The notes below the pieces were generated by a model. It made no database searches. It was not told where the DNA came from and was given only the letters and a program-made list of their open reading frames with translations. From NCBI RefSeq assembly GCF_001514205.1, contig NZ_KQ948793.1, positions 1 to 49,602 of the forward strand: 49,602 bases of DNA, read 5' to 3'. The translations under genes were made by a program, and so were the position numbers. Positions 26,420 to 35,272 of this stretch are shown piece after piece (position 1 is the stretch's first letter; every line of letters begins with the position of its first letter). The stretch comes from Streptomyces griseoruber. GTDB lineage: Bacteria; Actinomycetota; Actinomycetes; Streptomycetales; Streptomycetaceae.

Positions 26420-27609
26420 CTACTGGTCGAGGCCGACGGCGTTCGAGGGAACGTCAAAGGCCATCAGGGTGAGCGAGACCGCGCTGAACCAGCCCATCAG
26501 GACCGTCACGTCCACGATGCCGGCGTCACCGAGCAGCTCCTGCGCCCGCTGGAACATCCCCTGCGGCACGATGCGCGCAGCGGCCAGCGTCGAGGCGAGC
26601 TGGTACACCATCTGCTGCCGCGGGTCGTCGAACGCGGTGGGGAGCCCCGCGATCAGCGCCTGCGCCTTCTCGGCGTCGAGCCCTCCGAAGATCACACCGA
26701 TCTTCTCGTGCTCGTAGCTGCCGTACGCGGCGCCCCAGCGCCCGCAGATCACGCAGGTGGCGATCTCGATCTCGGCCTTCGACAACGTCGACTTGGTCTG
26801 GAAATACGCCCCTACCGGCGCGATGGTCTTGAGGAGCGTCGGGTTCGCCGCCCAGATCTTGTGCGGCCCCGGAACGAGGCCGCGCAGCTTCAGCGTGAAG
26901 TCGAAGGCCTCGCGCGTCTCCGGCGACATCTGTTCGACCGGTGTCTCGGTGAAGCGCCCGAACGTACCGAAGTCCTCCGGGTGCTCGAGCATCGCCTTGA
27001 GTTCGTTGATATCGGGCATGATTCGCTCCTGGTCGGTCTGGGGCGCGGCGCGGCCGGCGGGCACGTCATACGCGTTGAGCAGGGTGCCGAGCGCCAGGTA
27101 GTGGACGGTGATGAAAACGACCGCGGCGAAGCCCTGCCGGCCGAACTTCGCGACCGCGGCGTCGTACAGCGGCCCCGGCACCGCGCCACCCCGGGGCAGG
27201 GCGGAGGCGACATCCGCGGCGAGGAGCTCGTCCTCGCCCAGGTCGGCCGGGCGCGAGCCTGCGCTCAGGGCCGCGATCTGGTCCGGGCGCAGCCCGGCGC
27301 GCAGGGCAAGCGGGGTGTGCGCGTAGAGCTCGTAGGCGACATTGACCTGCCGCCGATGGTCAGGATGACGACTTGCCGCGCCCGCTCGCTCAGGCCCGGC
27401 AGCTTCTGGGCGACGTCGATGAACTGGCCGAGCGGCACGGCGAGGTCGGGGAAGTGGAGCATCACGCCCCACGGCCCGACGAAGGCCCCGTCGGGGTCGC
27501 GGACCTCGAAGCCCTGGTACTCCTCGGCCTGGATCATCTTCTCGAAGGCCTCATAGAGGGGAAGCTGCTCGGCGGTCAGCTCCGCAGGGGGAATCAGTGG
27601 CAGTCGCAT
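26420..27609 (-). pseudogene. Double carboxymuconolactone-decarboxylase-like protein with one frameshift
   Basis: It begins at ATG 27609 (MRLPLIPPAELTAEQLPLYEAFEK) with AAGGAGA six bases upstream. The frame holds to VVILTIGG near 27350, then a one-base change shifts it; the next frame continues VNVAYELYAHTPLALRAGL to a stop at 26420. The first CMD-like domain (about 1-185) is followed without a stop by MPDINELKAMLEHPEDFGTF, the start of a second CMD-like domain with EIEIATCVICGRWGAAYGSYEHEKIG. The Cys-x-x-x-x-x-x-x-x-H type signature appears in domain 2 only. The second domain looks like a once separate gene that became fused. Family members include decarboxylases and peroxidase-like proteins. 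It is the last gene of the MBL-ThDP-CMD block. Confidence 0.8.
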
Positions 27610-27741
27610 GGTGGTCTCCTTGTGCTCGACAGCCGAGCACCGAGCGTTCAGGTGCCTTTCCGGGGCGGTGAGACACCGGTGGACCGGCCGATCAGTACGT
27701 CGTCATGTCGACGATGCCTACGTCGCCGTCACCGGCTCGCC

Positions 27742-29466
27742 TCAGACATCGCGCTTGAGCAGCGCGTCGAACGTGGTGACCGGGGCGATGCGTTCCTTGT
27801 CGACCACGACGTCGATCAGTGCCGGGCGGGCGCCGGCGATCGCCTGCTTCAGTGCTCCCCGGAAGTCCTCCGCCGTATCGACGCGAGCCGCGAACAGTCC
27901 GTACGCTGCGGCGACCTTCGCGTGGTCGACGTCGATGAAATCGCAGACCTCGTGCACGACGTCGCCTGCGAGGGCGTGCTGGAAGCCGACGTGCTCGTAC
28001 CCGAGACTCGCGTTGTTCAGGACGATGGTCACCGCCGGGATGTCCAGTCGCATCGCGGTCTCGAGGTCTCCGACGTTGTAACCGAAGCCGCCGTCGCCGA
28101 CCAGTGCGAAGGCACGCTGCCCCGCCGGCGCCGCGAGTTGGGCTCCGAGTACGGCGGGGAAGGCCCAGCCGAGTGTGCCGGCGGCGCGCAGGAACGTCCG
28201 GCCGGGCGAGTGGACGGGAAACAGGGCGCCGCCCCAGGCGCCCATGAAGCCCGTGTCCACGACGAGCAGGTCGCGCTCGTCGGTGAGTTCCCGGAGGATC
28301 GAGACGATGGCCTCGGGCCGGACGTGCCCGGTGGCAGGTCGGCGCGCCACGGCCTGGAAGTCCTCTTTCCAGGCGGCGCGCCTTTCCTGGACGGACTCGC
28401 ACCACGTGCGGCGCGCGTCGGTGACCGGCTCCGAGGCCAGCGCCGCGGCGAGTGAGCGGCACAACTCGCCGGCATCGGCGACCACGCCCGCCTGCACGTC
28501 GCGGGTCCGGCCGATGGCCTCGGGCGAGAGGTCGACCTGGACCACCTCGGTGGCGGCCGAGGGCAGCCTGTAGGTGTCGGTCGCCAGCCCTCCGAGATCC
28601 GTACCGATGGCCAGGACAAGATCCGCCTCGTGCGCGATCTCATTGGTGATCTTGCTTGAGTACCGGCCCGCGACGCCGGCCGACAGGGGATGGTTCTCGG
28701 GTATGGCGCCCTTCCCGCCGAGTGTCGTCAGGACGGGGACGGACGCGGTCTCCGCGAGTGCGACCAGGTCGGGCGCGGCATCGGCGAGCAGCACTCCGTT
28801 CCCGGCGAGGATCATCGGCCGGTCACTGCGGGCGAGCCTGCTGACGATGTCGTCGACCGCGCTCGCCGACGGGGCCGGCGGCGTGGGCGTGAAGGCAGGC
28901 GCATAGCGGGCGTTCGGCGCGAGTTCCATGATCGTGTCGAAGGGGATGTCGAGGTGCACAGGCCGTGGGCATCCCGCGGCCGCGGTGCGCACGGCCTGTG
29001 CGACGAGTTCTCCGGCGCGGTCCGCCCGGGTGACACGCGCCTGCCACTTCGTGACCGCCTGGAACATCGGCGGCTGATCGAGCTCCTGGTACTCGTTCTT
29101 GTACTCGACCTGTGTGGACACCGTGCTGGTGATCGCGACGAGGGGGCTGTGTGCCCACCAGGCGTCCGCGAGCGCGCCGGCGACGTTCGCCGCACCCGGC
29201 CCCCACTGTCCGTAGACCACCGCGGGTTTGCCCGTCACCCGGGCGTACGCGTCGGCCATGACGACGGAGGCGGCTTCGCTGCGGGCGAGGTGCATGGCGA
29301 TGCCGTGATCGCGCAGCGCCTGCCAGAGCAGCAGATCGCCACCCGTGACCAGGAAGATACGGTCGATCCCGTTGTCCTTCAGGGCCCTCGCCACAGCGTG
29401 CGCGACCAGGGACCCGTCCGTCTCGGTCTTGTCTTCCGTTGCGGTGTCACCGCTTGCTTTCGTCAC
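27742..29466 (-). CDS. Thiamine-diphosphate-dependent enzyme, acetolactate synthase-like
   Basis: A 574-residue protein from GTG 29466. The three ThDP domains are clear. The N-terminal PYR domain has the catalytic Glu64 in ARSEAASVVMADAYARVTG. The middle domain starts about residue 205 with SRPMILAGNG-like RPMILAGNGVLL. The C-terminal PP domain has GDGGFGYNVGDLETAMRL and ends IVLNN at 457-485, the diphosphate/Mg motif. Length is normal. Such enzymes decarboxylate 2-keto acids or cleave acyl-CoA; true acetolactate synthase is unlikely because no regulatory subunit gene is present. It lies between an exported MBL gene and a CMD gene in the same direction, so a role in breaking down a keto acid or acyloin is plausible. 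Confidence 0.88.
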   Translation of the reverse strand: MTKASGDTATEDKTETDGSLVAHAVARALKDNGIDRIFLVTGGDLLLWQALRDHGIAMHLARSEAASVVMADAYARVTGKPAVVYGQWGPGAANVAGALADAWWAHSPLVAITSTVSTQVEYKNEYQELDQPPMFQAVTKWQARVTRADRAGELVAQAVRTAAAGCPRPVHLDIPFDTIMELAPNARYAPAFTPTPPAPSASAVDDIVSRLARSDRPMILAGNGVLLADAAPDLVALAETASVPVLTTLGGKGAIPENHPLSAGVAGRYSSKITNEIAHEADLVLAIGTDLGGLATDTYRLPSAATEVVQVDLSPEAIGRTRDVQAGVVADAGELCRSLAAALASEPVTDARRTWCESVQERRAAWKEDFQAVARRPATGHVRPEAIVSILRELTDERDLLVVDTGFMGAWGGALFPVHSPGRTFLRAAGTLGWAFPAVLGAQLAAPAGQRAFALVGDGGFGYNVGDLETAMRLDIPAVTIVLNNASLGYEHVGFQHALAGDVVHEVCDFIDVDHAKVAAAYGLFAARVDTAEDFRGALKQAIAGARPALIDVVVDKERIAPVTTFDALLKRDV

Positions 29467-29686
29467 GAGTTTCTCTCTTCATCGGCTCAGAACGTGTGGG
29501 TGCTTCACCGCTGGTACGCGGCACCTTGGCCGTCATCGAGACCGCGGGTCGCAAGAGGGTCGTATCAGCGGTTTCGGTGGAACGCTGGGGTCGGTCGAAG
29601 CTCGGCCTCAGCCGTCGGGCCCCCTCGGACGCCTACGGTCCGGTACGAGGTGTCGGCGGCCTTCTTCGAGCCACGGCCGTGCGCGG

Positions 29687-30649
29687 TCAGAGGATGCGGC
29701 CCTTGGTGATCACGTTGGGGAGGGTGGTCATCTCGGCGAAGGCGCGTTGGTCGTGGGCGGGTACGACGATCATGTCGGGAATGCGCTGGAGGACGGAGGC
29801 CATCCGCAGGAGATTGCGTCGGTTGCCGTCCGCGTCCAGATCGGCGAACTTCCGCACCAGCCAGGGGCGTTCTTCCAGCCGGGTGAGACCTTCGCGCTGC
29901 CACACAAGGTCCCCCACCAGGGCGTACCGCACGTGGTGGGCGAGCGTCACGAACACGATGATGCTGCCCGGGGTGTGCCCAGGGGCGGGCACGCAGACGA
30001 TCGATCCGTCGCCGTGAACGTCGTGGCTGCGAGGGAAGCCGAGGTAGGGCCCGGACTCGAAGCGGATGACGCGCCAGGGGATGCCCCTCGCGCTGAAGGG
30101 TGCGCCGAGGTAGCCGTGCAGGCCTTCCCTGTCGAAGGCGGCCTTCTCCCGCTCGGTGACCAGCACCGGCACCTCGGGGAAGTCCGGGAGGCCGCTCACG
30201 TGGTCCCAGTGCGCGTGGGTGAGGAGGATGCCCGCGAGCCGGCCGAAGTCGTAGCCGGCGGACTCCAGTTGGTCCCGGGCCGGCTTCCACACCTCGTACT
30301 TGGTCATGCGCTGGAACAAGGGCGGCATGGTGGTCATCTGCTGGTCGATACCGCGTCCGAACCCGGTGTCGACCAGCAGATCGCCGCTGGGGTGCCGGAT
30401 GAGGACGGCACCCATGTTGAAGTCGCGCTTCTCGAAGAACGACCCGCCGCGGTATCCGTAGGCGGCGACACGCTTGTTGACGCCGGTCGGCACCGCGACG
30501 ACGTCCAGGTCCGCCGGTGGTTTGGCCTCGGGAATCGGAATCGAGTCGGGCAGAGGGGGAGGCGCAGTCAGTGGCGAAGAGGCGAAGCTGCGGGCCAGGC
30601 GCGCCACGGGCACCGCGGCGGCCGCGGCGACGATGAATCGCTTCTTCAT
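29687..30649 (-). CDS. Exported MBL-fold hydrolase
   Basis: A 320-residue protein starting at ATG 30649 with AAGGA five bases upstream; the longer open frame is rejected. The first 25 residues (MKKRFIVAAAAAVPVARLAR) form a signal peptide or membrane anchor. The metal motif HAHWDH is at residues 145-150; PGHTPGS, VGDLVW and VPAHDQ supply the further ligands, so the site is complete. The fold is that of lactonase-like or AttM-like MBL proteins, though the exact substrate is unknown. Its 5' region faces a TetR gene and contains two copies of an AACGA-N4-5-CGTT palindrome, so it is probably repressed by that TetR. Confidence 0.87.
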   Translation of the reverse strand: MKKRFIVAAAAAVPVARLARSFASSPLTAPPPLPDSIPIPEAKPPADLDVVAVPTGVNKRVAAYGYRGGSFFEKRDFNMGAVLIRHPSGDLLVDTGFGRGIDQQMTTMPPLFQRMTKYEVWKPARDQLESAGYDFGRLAGILLTHAHWDHVSGLPDFPEVPVLVTEREKAAFDREGLHGYLGAPFSARGIPWRVIRFESGPYLGFPRSHDVHGDGSIVCVPAPGHTPGSIIVFVTLAHHVRYALVGDLVWQREGLTRLEERPWLVRKFADLDADGNRRNLLRMASVLQRIPDMIVVPAHDQRAFAEMTTLPNVITKGRIL

Positions 30650-30850
30650 AATTCCTTCTCCTTCTGGCGGGTCCGCGGTGCCCACGGCTCGGCGGGGAGT
30701 TCCAGGAGCGGGGACACGGGCCGACGAGCGAGCTCGGAGCGCTGAGTGGCCGGCCGTGCCTGGCTGGCTCGGGTACGCAGCCGCACGGCTGCCGTCCTGT
30801 GCTTGAGGGGGCCCGGTCAGGGGTCTACTGAAGCACGCCAGACGTAAAAA

Positions 30851-30921
30851 AACGAACGCCCGTTGTCTTTTCCCACTGTGCACGGATCGCGGCTCGGCGT
30901 CAAGGAGAACGACCGCTCGTT
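30851..30921. promoter_or_regulatory. Twin operators between MBL gene and TetR gene
   Basis: AACGAACGCCCGTT (30851-30864) and AACGACCGCTCGTT (30908-30921) are near-identical palindromes, 57 bp apart, in the divergent promoter region. The second has perfect arms AACGA and TCGTT around CCGC. They are the likely sites of the TetR encoded from 30941. Confidence 0.75.
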
Positions 30922-30940
30922 TTCCATGTACGCTGCCAGC

Positions 30941-31579
30941 ATGCCCAAGGTGAGCCAGGAGTACCTAGACGCCCGCCGTGCGGAGATCCTGAGTGCCGCG
31001 AGGCGCTGCTTCGTGCGCAACGGCTTCCACGCGACGACCATGCAGGACGTGCTGAGGGAGTCGGGCCTGTCCACGGGAGCCGTGTACAGGTACTTCGCCG
31101 GCAAACAGGACATGATTGTCGCGATCGCCGAGGAGAACCTCGGCGAGGTGGTCGCCGAAGTCCGCAAACTTGCCGATCAAAGACCCACGGTCGGCATCGG
31201 AGAAGCGCTCGCCGACCTCTTCGAGGTCATCAAGGCGAAGCACGCGGAGAACGGCTTCGCCGCCCTCACGCTGCTGGTGTGGTCCGAATCCCTGTACATC
31301 CCGGCGCTGACCGAGCGGATCAAGGCCACAATCGTCGAGGCCTGCGCCGAGGTCGTCAAGATCGTGCGGGAGCACCAAAACGCCGGCGCCCTGCCCCAGG
31401 GAGCCACAGCGGAAGAACTCGCACAGTTGATCGCGACAATCATGCCCGGTTTCATTCTCCAGCTGACGGTTCTGGGCCCCTCGGGAGTTGACGGCCTGCC
31501 GGACGCCGCCCGCGCACTGTGGCCGGGGGGAGAGAGGCACACGACCACTCCACATACCGCAGGACAACTGGGCGAGTAA
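30941..31579 (+). CDS. TetR/AcrR-family regulator of the MBL-ThDP-CMD block
   Basis: A 212-residue protein. ATG 30941 gives MPKVSQEYLDARRAEILSAARRCF, the common N-terminus of this TetR group; ATG 30926 is possible. The DNA-binding helix pair is ATTMQDVLRESGLSTGAVYRYFAGKQDMIVAIA. The C-terminal domain (TetR_C-type) is fully helical, with WSESLYIPALTERIKATIVEACAEVV. It is divergent from the exported MBL gene and lies 20 bp after the second AACGA palindrome, so it should repress both itself and the minus-strand block. The ligand is unknown, perhaps the compound processed by the MBL protein. Confidence 0.9.
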   Translation: MPKVSQEYLDARRAEILSAARRCFVRNGFHATTMQDVLRESGLSTGAVYRYFAGKQDMIVAIAEENLGEVVAEVRKLADQRPTVGIGEALADLFEVIKAKHAENGFAALTLLVWSESLYIPALTERIKATIVEACAEVVKIVREHQNAGALPQGATAEELAQLIATIMPGFILQLTVLGPSGVDGLPDAARALWPGGERHTTTPHTAGQLGE

Positions 31580-32039
31580 TTCGCTCTCAGCATGCACGCG
31601 AGGGCGGCTTCGAACAGCGCCTCAGCAGGCTGTTCGCTTTCGAATAGGCGGAGGTCCATCACGTCGCGAGCCGCGACGGCACCCTCCGCCCCACTTCCCT
31701 TTCCGCGTTCCCGAACCGCATACGGAATTACGCTTACTTCACCGTGATTCAGCCGGTGAAAAATCCAGCCGGTCATGGGTGCAGCCGTCGAGCACGCGGA
31801 ATTTCAGCTGGCATCTCCAGCCCTGCACACGGTTACCCTGCTGCGCCCTCCACAAGCACGCACCATTCATTAATCGCCCCTTGACGCAACGAATCAATAG
31901 TGGCAACAATGTATTCGAAACGGGTCGGCCCCTTCACCGCCGCAGCCGAGGCCAGTTCTCCTCATATCGGCCACCGCTCTGTCCAGCGGTTTCTCCGGCG
32001 CGTGCTCACCTGCGTTCCGCAATCACTCAGAGGATCACC
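31580..32039. other. Intergenic region with promoter upstream of cupin gene
   Basis: This is the least GC-rich stretch of the window and carries no gene. CAGCCGGT occurs twice close together (about 31750-31757 and 31766-31773). A promoter is proposed at 31881-31910, which would give the cupin mRNA a 5' leader of about 120 bases. Confidence 0.5.
31881..31910 (+). promoter_or_regulatory. Putative promoter of the cupin gene
   Basis: TTGACG at 31881-31886 and AACAAT at 31905-31910 are separated by 18 bp. The -10 area is embedded in an imperfect dyad running from GAATCAATA to TGTATTC, which could bind a repressor. Confidence 0.4.
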
Positions 32040-32582
32040 ATGGCAGACTTGAAGCGTTACGTCGTCGGCCTCGACGACAAGGGCAAATCGGCCGTTCTCC
32101 AAACGGGCGTATCCAACCAGCAGGAATTTCCCGGGTTCTTCTGGCGCGCAACGCTGTGGAAGACCCGCGAAACCCCGGTCGACAACAGCATCGCCGGAGA
32201 TCGCTCGGTCGAGGGTGGCGCAGCCCGCTCCCCGTTCCCGAACGGCATGTTGGTACGCGCCATGGAGTTCTGGCCGGAGCCCGACCCGGAAACAGCCGAG
32301 AAGCTGTTCGCCGACCTCAACAAAGTAGCCGCGGAGAACCACCAGCCCACACAGGCCGACAAGCCGCGCCACCCCACGATGCACAAGACCGACACACTGG
32401 ATGTCTTCCACATCGTCCGGGGCGAGATCTACCTCGTCCTCGACGAGGACGAGATCCTGCTGAAGCCGTCCGACACGGTGGTGATCCAGGGCACCAGTCA
32501 CGGCTGGAGCAACCGCGGCACCGAGCCGTGCCTGATACTGGGCAGCATGACCGACGCACTGCCGCGGGAACTCCCCGAATAG
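32040..32582 (+). CDS. Cupin-domain protein
   Basis: A 180-residue protein from ATG 32040, with AGAGGA upstream. The C-terminal half is a cupin barrel: HKTDTLDVFHIVRGEIYLVLDEDEILLKPSD, then VVIQGTSHGWSNRGTEPCLILGSM. The His residues in DVFH and TSHGW and the Glu in RGEIYL could bind a metal. The N-terminal half (SNQQEFPGFFWRATLWKTRETP) matches bacterial cupins that act on small aromatic or acyl substrates. No signal peptide. It is monocistronic and followed by a strong hairpin. The reaction is unknown; isomerase, oxygenase and binding roles are all possible. Confidence 0.85.
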   Translation: MADLKRYVVGLDDKGKSAVLQTGVSNQQEFPGFFWRATLWKTRETPVDNSIAGDRSVEGGAARSPFPNGMLVRAMEFWPEPDPETAEKLFADLNKVAAENHQPTQADKPRHPTMHKTDTLDVFHIVRGEIYLVLDEDEILLKPSDTVVIQGTSHGWSNRGTEPCLILGSMTDALPRELPE

Positions 32583-32599
32583 GCCCCACCATCTGCTGC

Positions 32600-32630
32600 T
32601 CGAAGCCCTTGGGGAGCCCCAGGGCTTCGA
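32600..32630 (+). terminator. Terminator after the cupin gene
   Basis: Arms TCGAAGCCCT (32600-32609) and AGGGCTTCGA (32621-32630) pair perfectly. The inner GGGG and CCCC pair as well, leaving AG as the loop. It starts 18 bases after the cupin stop. Confidence 0.8.
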
Positions 32631-32879
32631 AGCCGACTTCCGGCTCGGCCATGAGGCGTTGCCTGTCCCGTTCTCATGCCGCCGATGGGCGGATGTTCCG
32701 CCAGAAGGCCATGGCTGCTCAGGTGCGCGCCCGACCAGCCGGTGCGCGGAGCGCGGTGGCCGGTTTCTGCAAGCCATAGGCGACGCCGGTGAAACGCCCG
32801 TCGGACCATGTCCAGGTGAGCAGAGCGCGCCCTTCAACCACGCTGCCCGCCACACTGGTGGGTCCGGAGCAGTGCTCAG

Positions 32880-33215
32880 GACAGAGGCAGAGGCCCTACC
32901 ACCTTGAAAGTGAGGCCGACGGCCTCGGTCCAGAGTAGTCGTCCAGGGGCGGCATGGTGTGCGGGCGGCCGAGCAGGGAGGCGGCGGCGACCTTGCCCTG
33001 GGAGACGGCGTTGGACCAGAACGGTGCACGCCGGTCGGGCAGGGTGACGTCGCCCGCGGCGAACACGCCGGGCACGGCGGGCCTGGCCGATCACCTGGGC
33101 GTCGGTGTCGACCATGCCCCCGCCCCCGCCCCTGCCTCCGCCTCCGCAAGCCAGTCGGTGCAGGGAACCTCTCCGGCGCACGTCACCACCAGGTCCGGGC
33201 CGCTGTGGGTGGCCG
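32880..33215 (-). pseudogene. Ferredoxin-NAD reductase fragment
   Basis: Read in several minus-strand frames, this gives GPDLVVTCAGEVPCTDWLAEA, then VDTDAQVIG, VFAAGDVTLPDRRAPFWSNA, VSQGKVAAASLLGRPHTMPP and WTEAVGLTFKVVG. These are the end of the NAD domain and the C-terminal domain of a pyridine nucleotide-disulphide-type ferredoxin reductase. At least two frameshifts and both ends missing make it a relic. It could have served a Rieske or P450 oxygenase that is now lost. Confidence 0.75.
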
Positions 33216-33527
33216 GCGACCGGCGCGAGATCCCCGTGGGGCTCATGGTGATGCCCCGTACCTGTCGGCCGTCGGAGACATTGCCGCCCGCCCGCAGACG
33301 CGTCTGACGATCGACCACCTCGCGGTCAACCCCTTCGAGAAGCTGCCCGACGCGGTAGTCGCTGCGTACGGCGCCGAGCGGAGGTTCTGGGGCAGCGCCA
33401 TCACACGTCTGCGCTGCTCATGGCACGAGCGGTGACGATGTTCACCGAGGAACTGCCCTGGCCGCCAGGCCGCGACGTGGAGCTGGTCATGGGCCGCGCC
33501 GTGGCCGAGTGGATCGGCTGGCACTGA
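33202..33527 (+). pseudogene. Truncated copy of the amidohydrolase at 47406-48212
   Basis: The segment matches the second half of the intact gene: DRREIPVGLMV, then RLTIDHLAVNPFEKLPDAV, YGAERRFWGSAITRLRCSWHE, and in another frame TEELPW with LELVMGRAVAEWIGWH and a stop at 33525-33527. Compared with the intact copy it lacks the first half and about 125 bp in the middle and has frameshifts. It shows that a second copy of that catabolic block once stood here. Confidence 0.85.
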
Positions 33528-33923
33528 GCGGCGGAACGACCGACAGCGGGCGAGCGCCGTGCCGACGCCACACAGCCGCTCCGGCGAGCCACTCCACAGA
33601 ATCGCGGGGCCCCGCCCAGCACCCCACGGCGCGAGCCGTCCGAGTGTTCGTGGCACACAGGCTCGCCCGGTCCCGACCTCGCCGACACGAGCGGAGCAGC
33701 CCGCCCCGGGCATCCTGGGCGACGGTTCCCGCACGGCGAACGAGCGCACATGACCGCCGCCATACCCGCCGCGCGCAACGCCACGGTGAGCACCTCGTAC
33801 CGAGATCGGTCACACCGGCGCCGTCATCGCGCTCGCCGTGTTCGATGCGGAGCCCTGCCAGCCGAGCGGTTCTCTTTACAGACACGCCGGCGGAGGCCGA
33901 GGACACGACACGCACTGCCAGGC
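33528..33923. other. Gene-free stretch
   Basis: No frame here has a recognisable domain, and both strands read Arg/Pro/Ala-rich sequence. I see no clear hairpin or repeat. Confidence 0.5.
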
Positions 33924-34673
33924 TCAGTGCCCCGCGGCTGCTTCGGGCTCCCGCAGCGAGACGGCTCTGGCCTGTTCCAGCCCGTCGAGGAGCAGGCCCA
34001 GGCCGAACCAGAACTCTTCGTGCACCGGTACGGAGGTCAGCTCGTCGGCCGCGGCCATCGTGGCCGGATAGGCGGCCGGATCGAGCGAGAGGTAGTAGTC
34101 CCGCAGCTGCGCATGGTCCTCCGGCCCCGGGGCCCCGGGGCCGTGCTGCTGGATGGCGAAGCCGATCACATAGTGGCCGATGGCCGTGAAGGCACGGGCG
34201 GCCAGGCCGACCGGGAACCCGTGGCCCAGGAAGAGAGTGATGAGCCGTTCCCTGGCTCGCAGAGCGTTGGGACCGACGGGAACCTGGGCCGCCAGCAACG
34301 ACAGCGCGTTGGGGTGCCGGCACAGAGTGCCATAGAAAGCCTCCGCCACGGCGTTGACGGCTTCCCGCCAGGACAGGCCGTCCAGCTCCTCGGGCGGGAC
34401 GCGGACTTCGCCCAGGATCCTGTCGGCGACCAGGGCGAGGAGTTCGTCCTTGCCCGTGAAGTGCCGGTAGAGCGTCGCCGTACCCGACTCCAGGGCATCG
34501 GCCAGCATACGCAGGGTCAGTGCCTGGATCCCCACTTCGTCAATGAGCTTCAGAGCCGTGTCGACGATTCGGCCGGCGTCCATCGGGGGGCGCCCGCGCC
34601 GGTACGCCGGAGCAGGTGTCCGGCTCGCCCACCAGGCGGCACTTCCCGGAACGGGCTGGGCCTCCGAAGCCAT
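33924..34673 (-). CDS. TetR-family regulator, paralogue of the one at 41639
   Basis: A 249-residue protein starting at ATG 34673 (MASEAQPVPGSAAWWA), which lines up with the TTG start of the paralogue at 41639. The DNA-binding part is RGRPPMDAGRIVDTALKLIDEVGIQALTLRMLADALESGTATLYRHFTGKDELLALVADRI. The C-terminal TetR_C-type domain has HGFPVGLAARAFTAIGHYVIGFAIQQHGPG and ends with LLLDGLEQA. Operator family 1 site b lies 59-77 bp upstream of the start, the same distance as at the paralogue, which points to autoregulation and to this pair as the binders of the seven sites. Confidence 0.92.
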   Translation of the reverse strand: MASEAQPVPGSAAWWASRTPAPAYRRGRPPMDAGRIVDTALKLIDEVGIQALTLRMLADALESGTATLYRHFTGKDELLALVADRILGEVRVPPEELDGLSWREAVNAVAEAFYGTLCRHPNALSLLAAQVPVGPNALRARERLITLFLGHGFPVGLAARAFTAIGHYVIGFAIQQHGPGAPGPEDHAQLRDYYLSLDPAAYPATMAAADELTSVPVHEEFWFGLGLLLDGLEQARAVSLREPEAAAGH

Positions 34674-34731
34674 GAAAACGGTCACCCTTTCGGCGAGATC
34701 GACTGAGGACGCGTGTCCCATACAAAGAGTT

Positions 34732-34750
34732 TCGGCTTTATCGTATCCGT
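34732..34750 (-). promoter_or_regulatory. Operator family 1, site b
   Basis: The minus strand reads ACGGATAC-GAT-AAAGCCGA. The first half is identical to sites a and c. It is 59 bp upstream of the TetR start. Confidence 0.65.
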
Positions 34751-35272
34751 TTTCGGCGGCGGCCGGGCGGGACGCCCTGCATCGTCAACGTCCCGATCAG
34801 GATCGTCAACGCCGGCCATAGGGCCGCCACCTCATCGGCCGGCAGGCACATCGATGTCAGCGCAGAGGTCGTCGATGCATCAGGCCGGGGCGCTCCGGTC
34901 TCCGGACACCGGCACCCGCGCTTGGTCGACAGGCCGCACCCGCACGGCAGTCCCGCCCTTCCAGGACACTGTGCGGGGACCGCACCGGAACGGGCACTGA
35001 ACAGGCCTCGATGCCGGAAGCACCGCGACTCCGGAGCACCGGCACATGCGTCACTTCCGCGAGCGCACCGACTGGCGGATGAGCTGCTGCGCGCCCAGCA
35101 GCCCGTGGTGGTCTTCGGCCAAGCGGTTCTCCACCCTCTCTCAGCTTGTTCCTTAACCTCGGGCCCGGTCGAGTGGTCACTCTTCGGAGTGATTGCAGGG
35201 TATGAGGGCGGCCTTCCTCGTGATCCTGAACTCTGCGACGAGATCCAGGGGTTCACAAGGAAGGCCGTGGGG
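34751..35272. other. Gene-free stretch before a transposase relic
   Basis: I see no recognisable protein on either strand. The last about 120 bases are probably the left end of the insertion element whose transposase relic starts at 35273, but I cannot define its inverted repeat. Confidence 0.45.

Noticed and set aside
27692..28462. Second minus-strand frame inside the ThDP enzyme gene
   Set aside because: Shadow frame; the ThDP frame has all catalytic motifs.
33487..34323. Minus-strand frame of 278 residues near a TetR gene
   Set aside because: Overlaps the TetR gene in another frame and has Arg/Pro-rich shadow composition.
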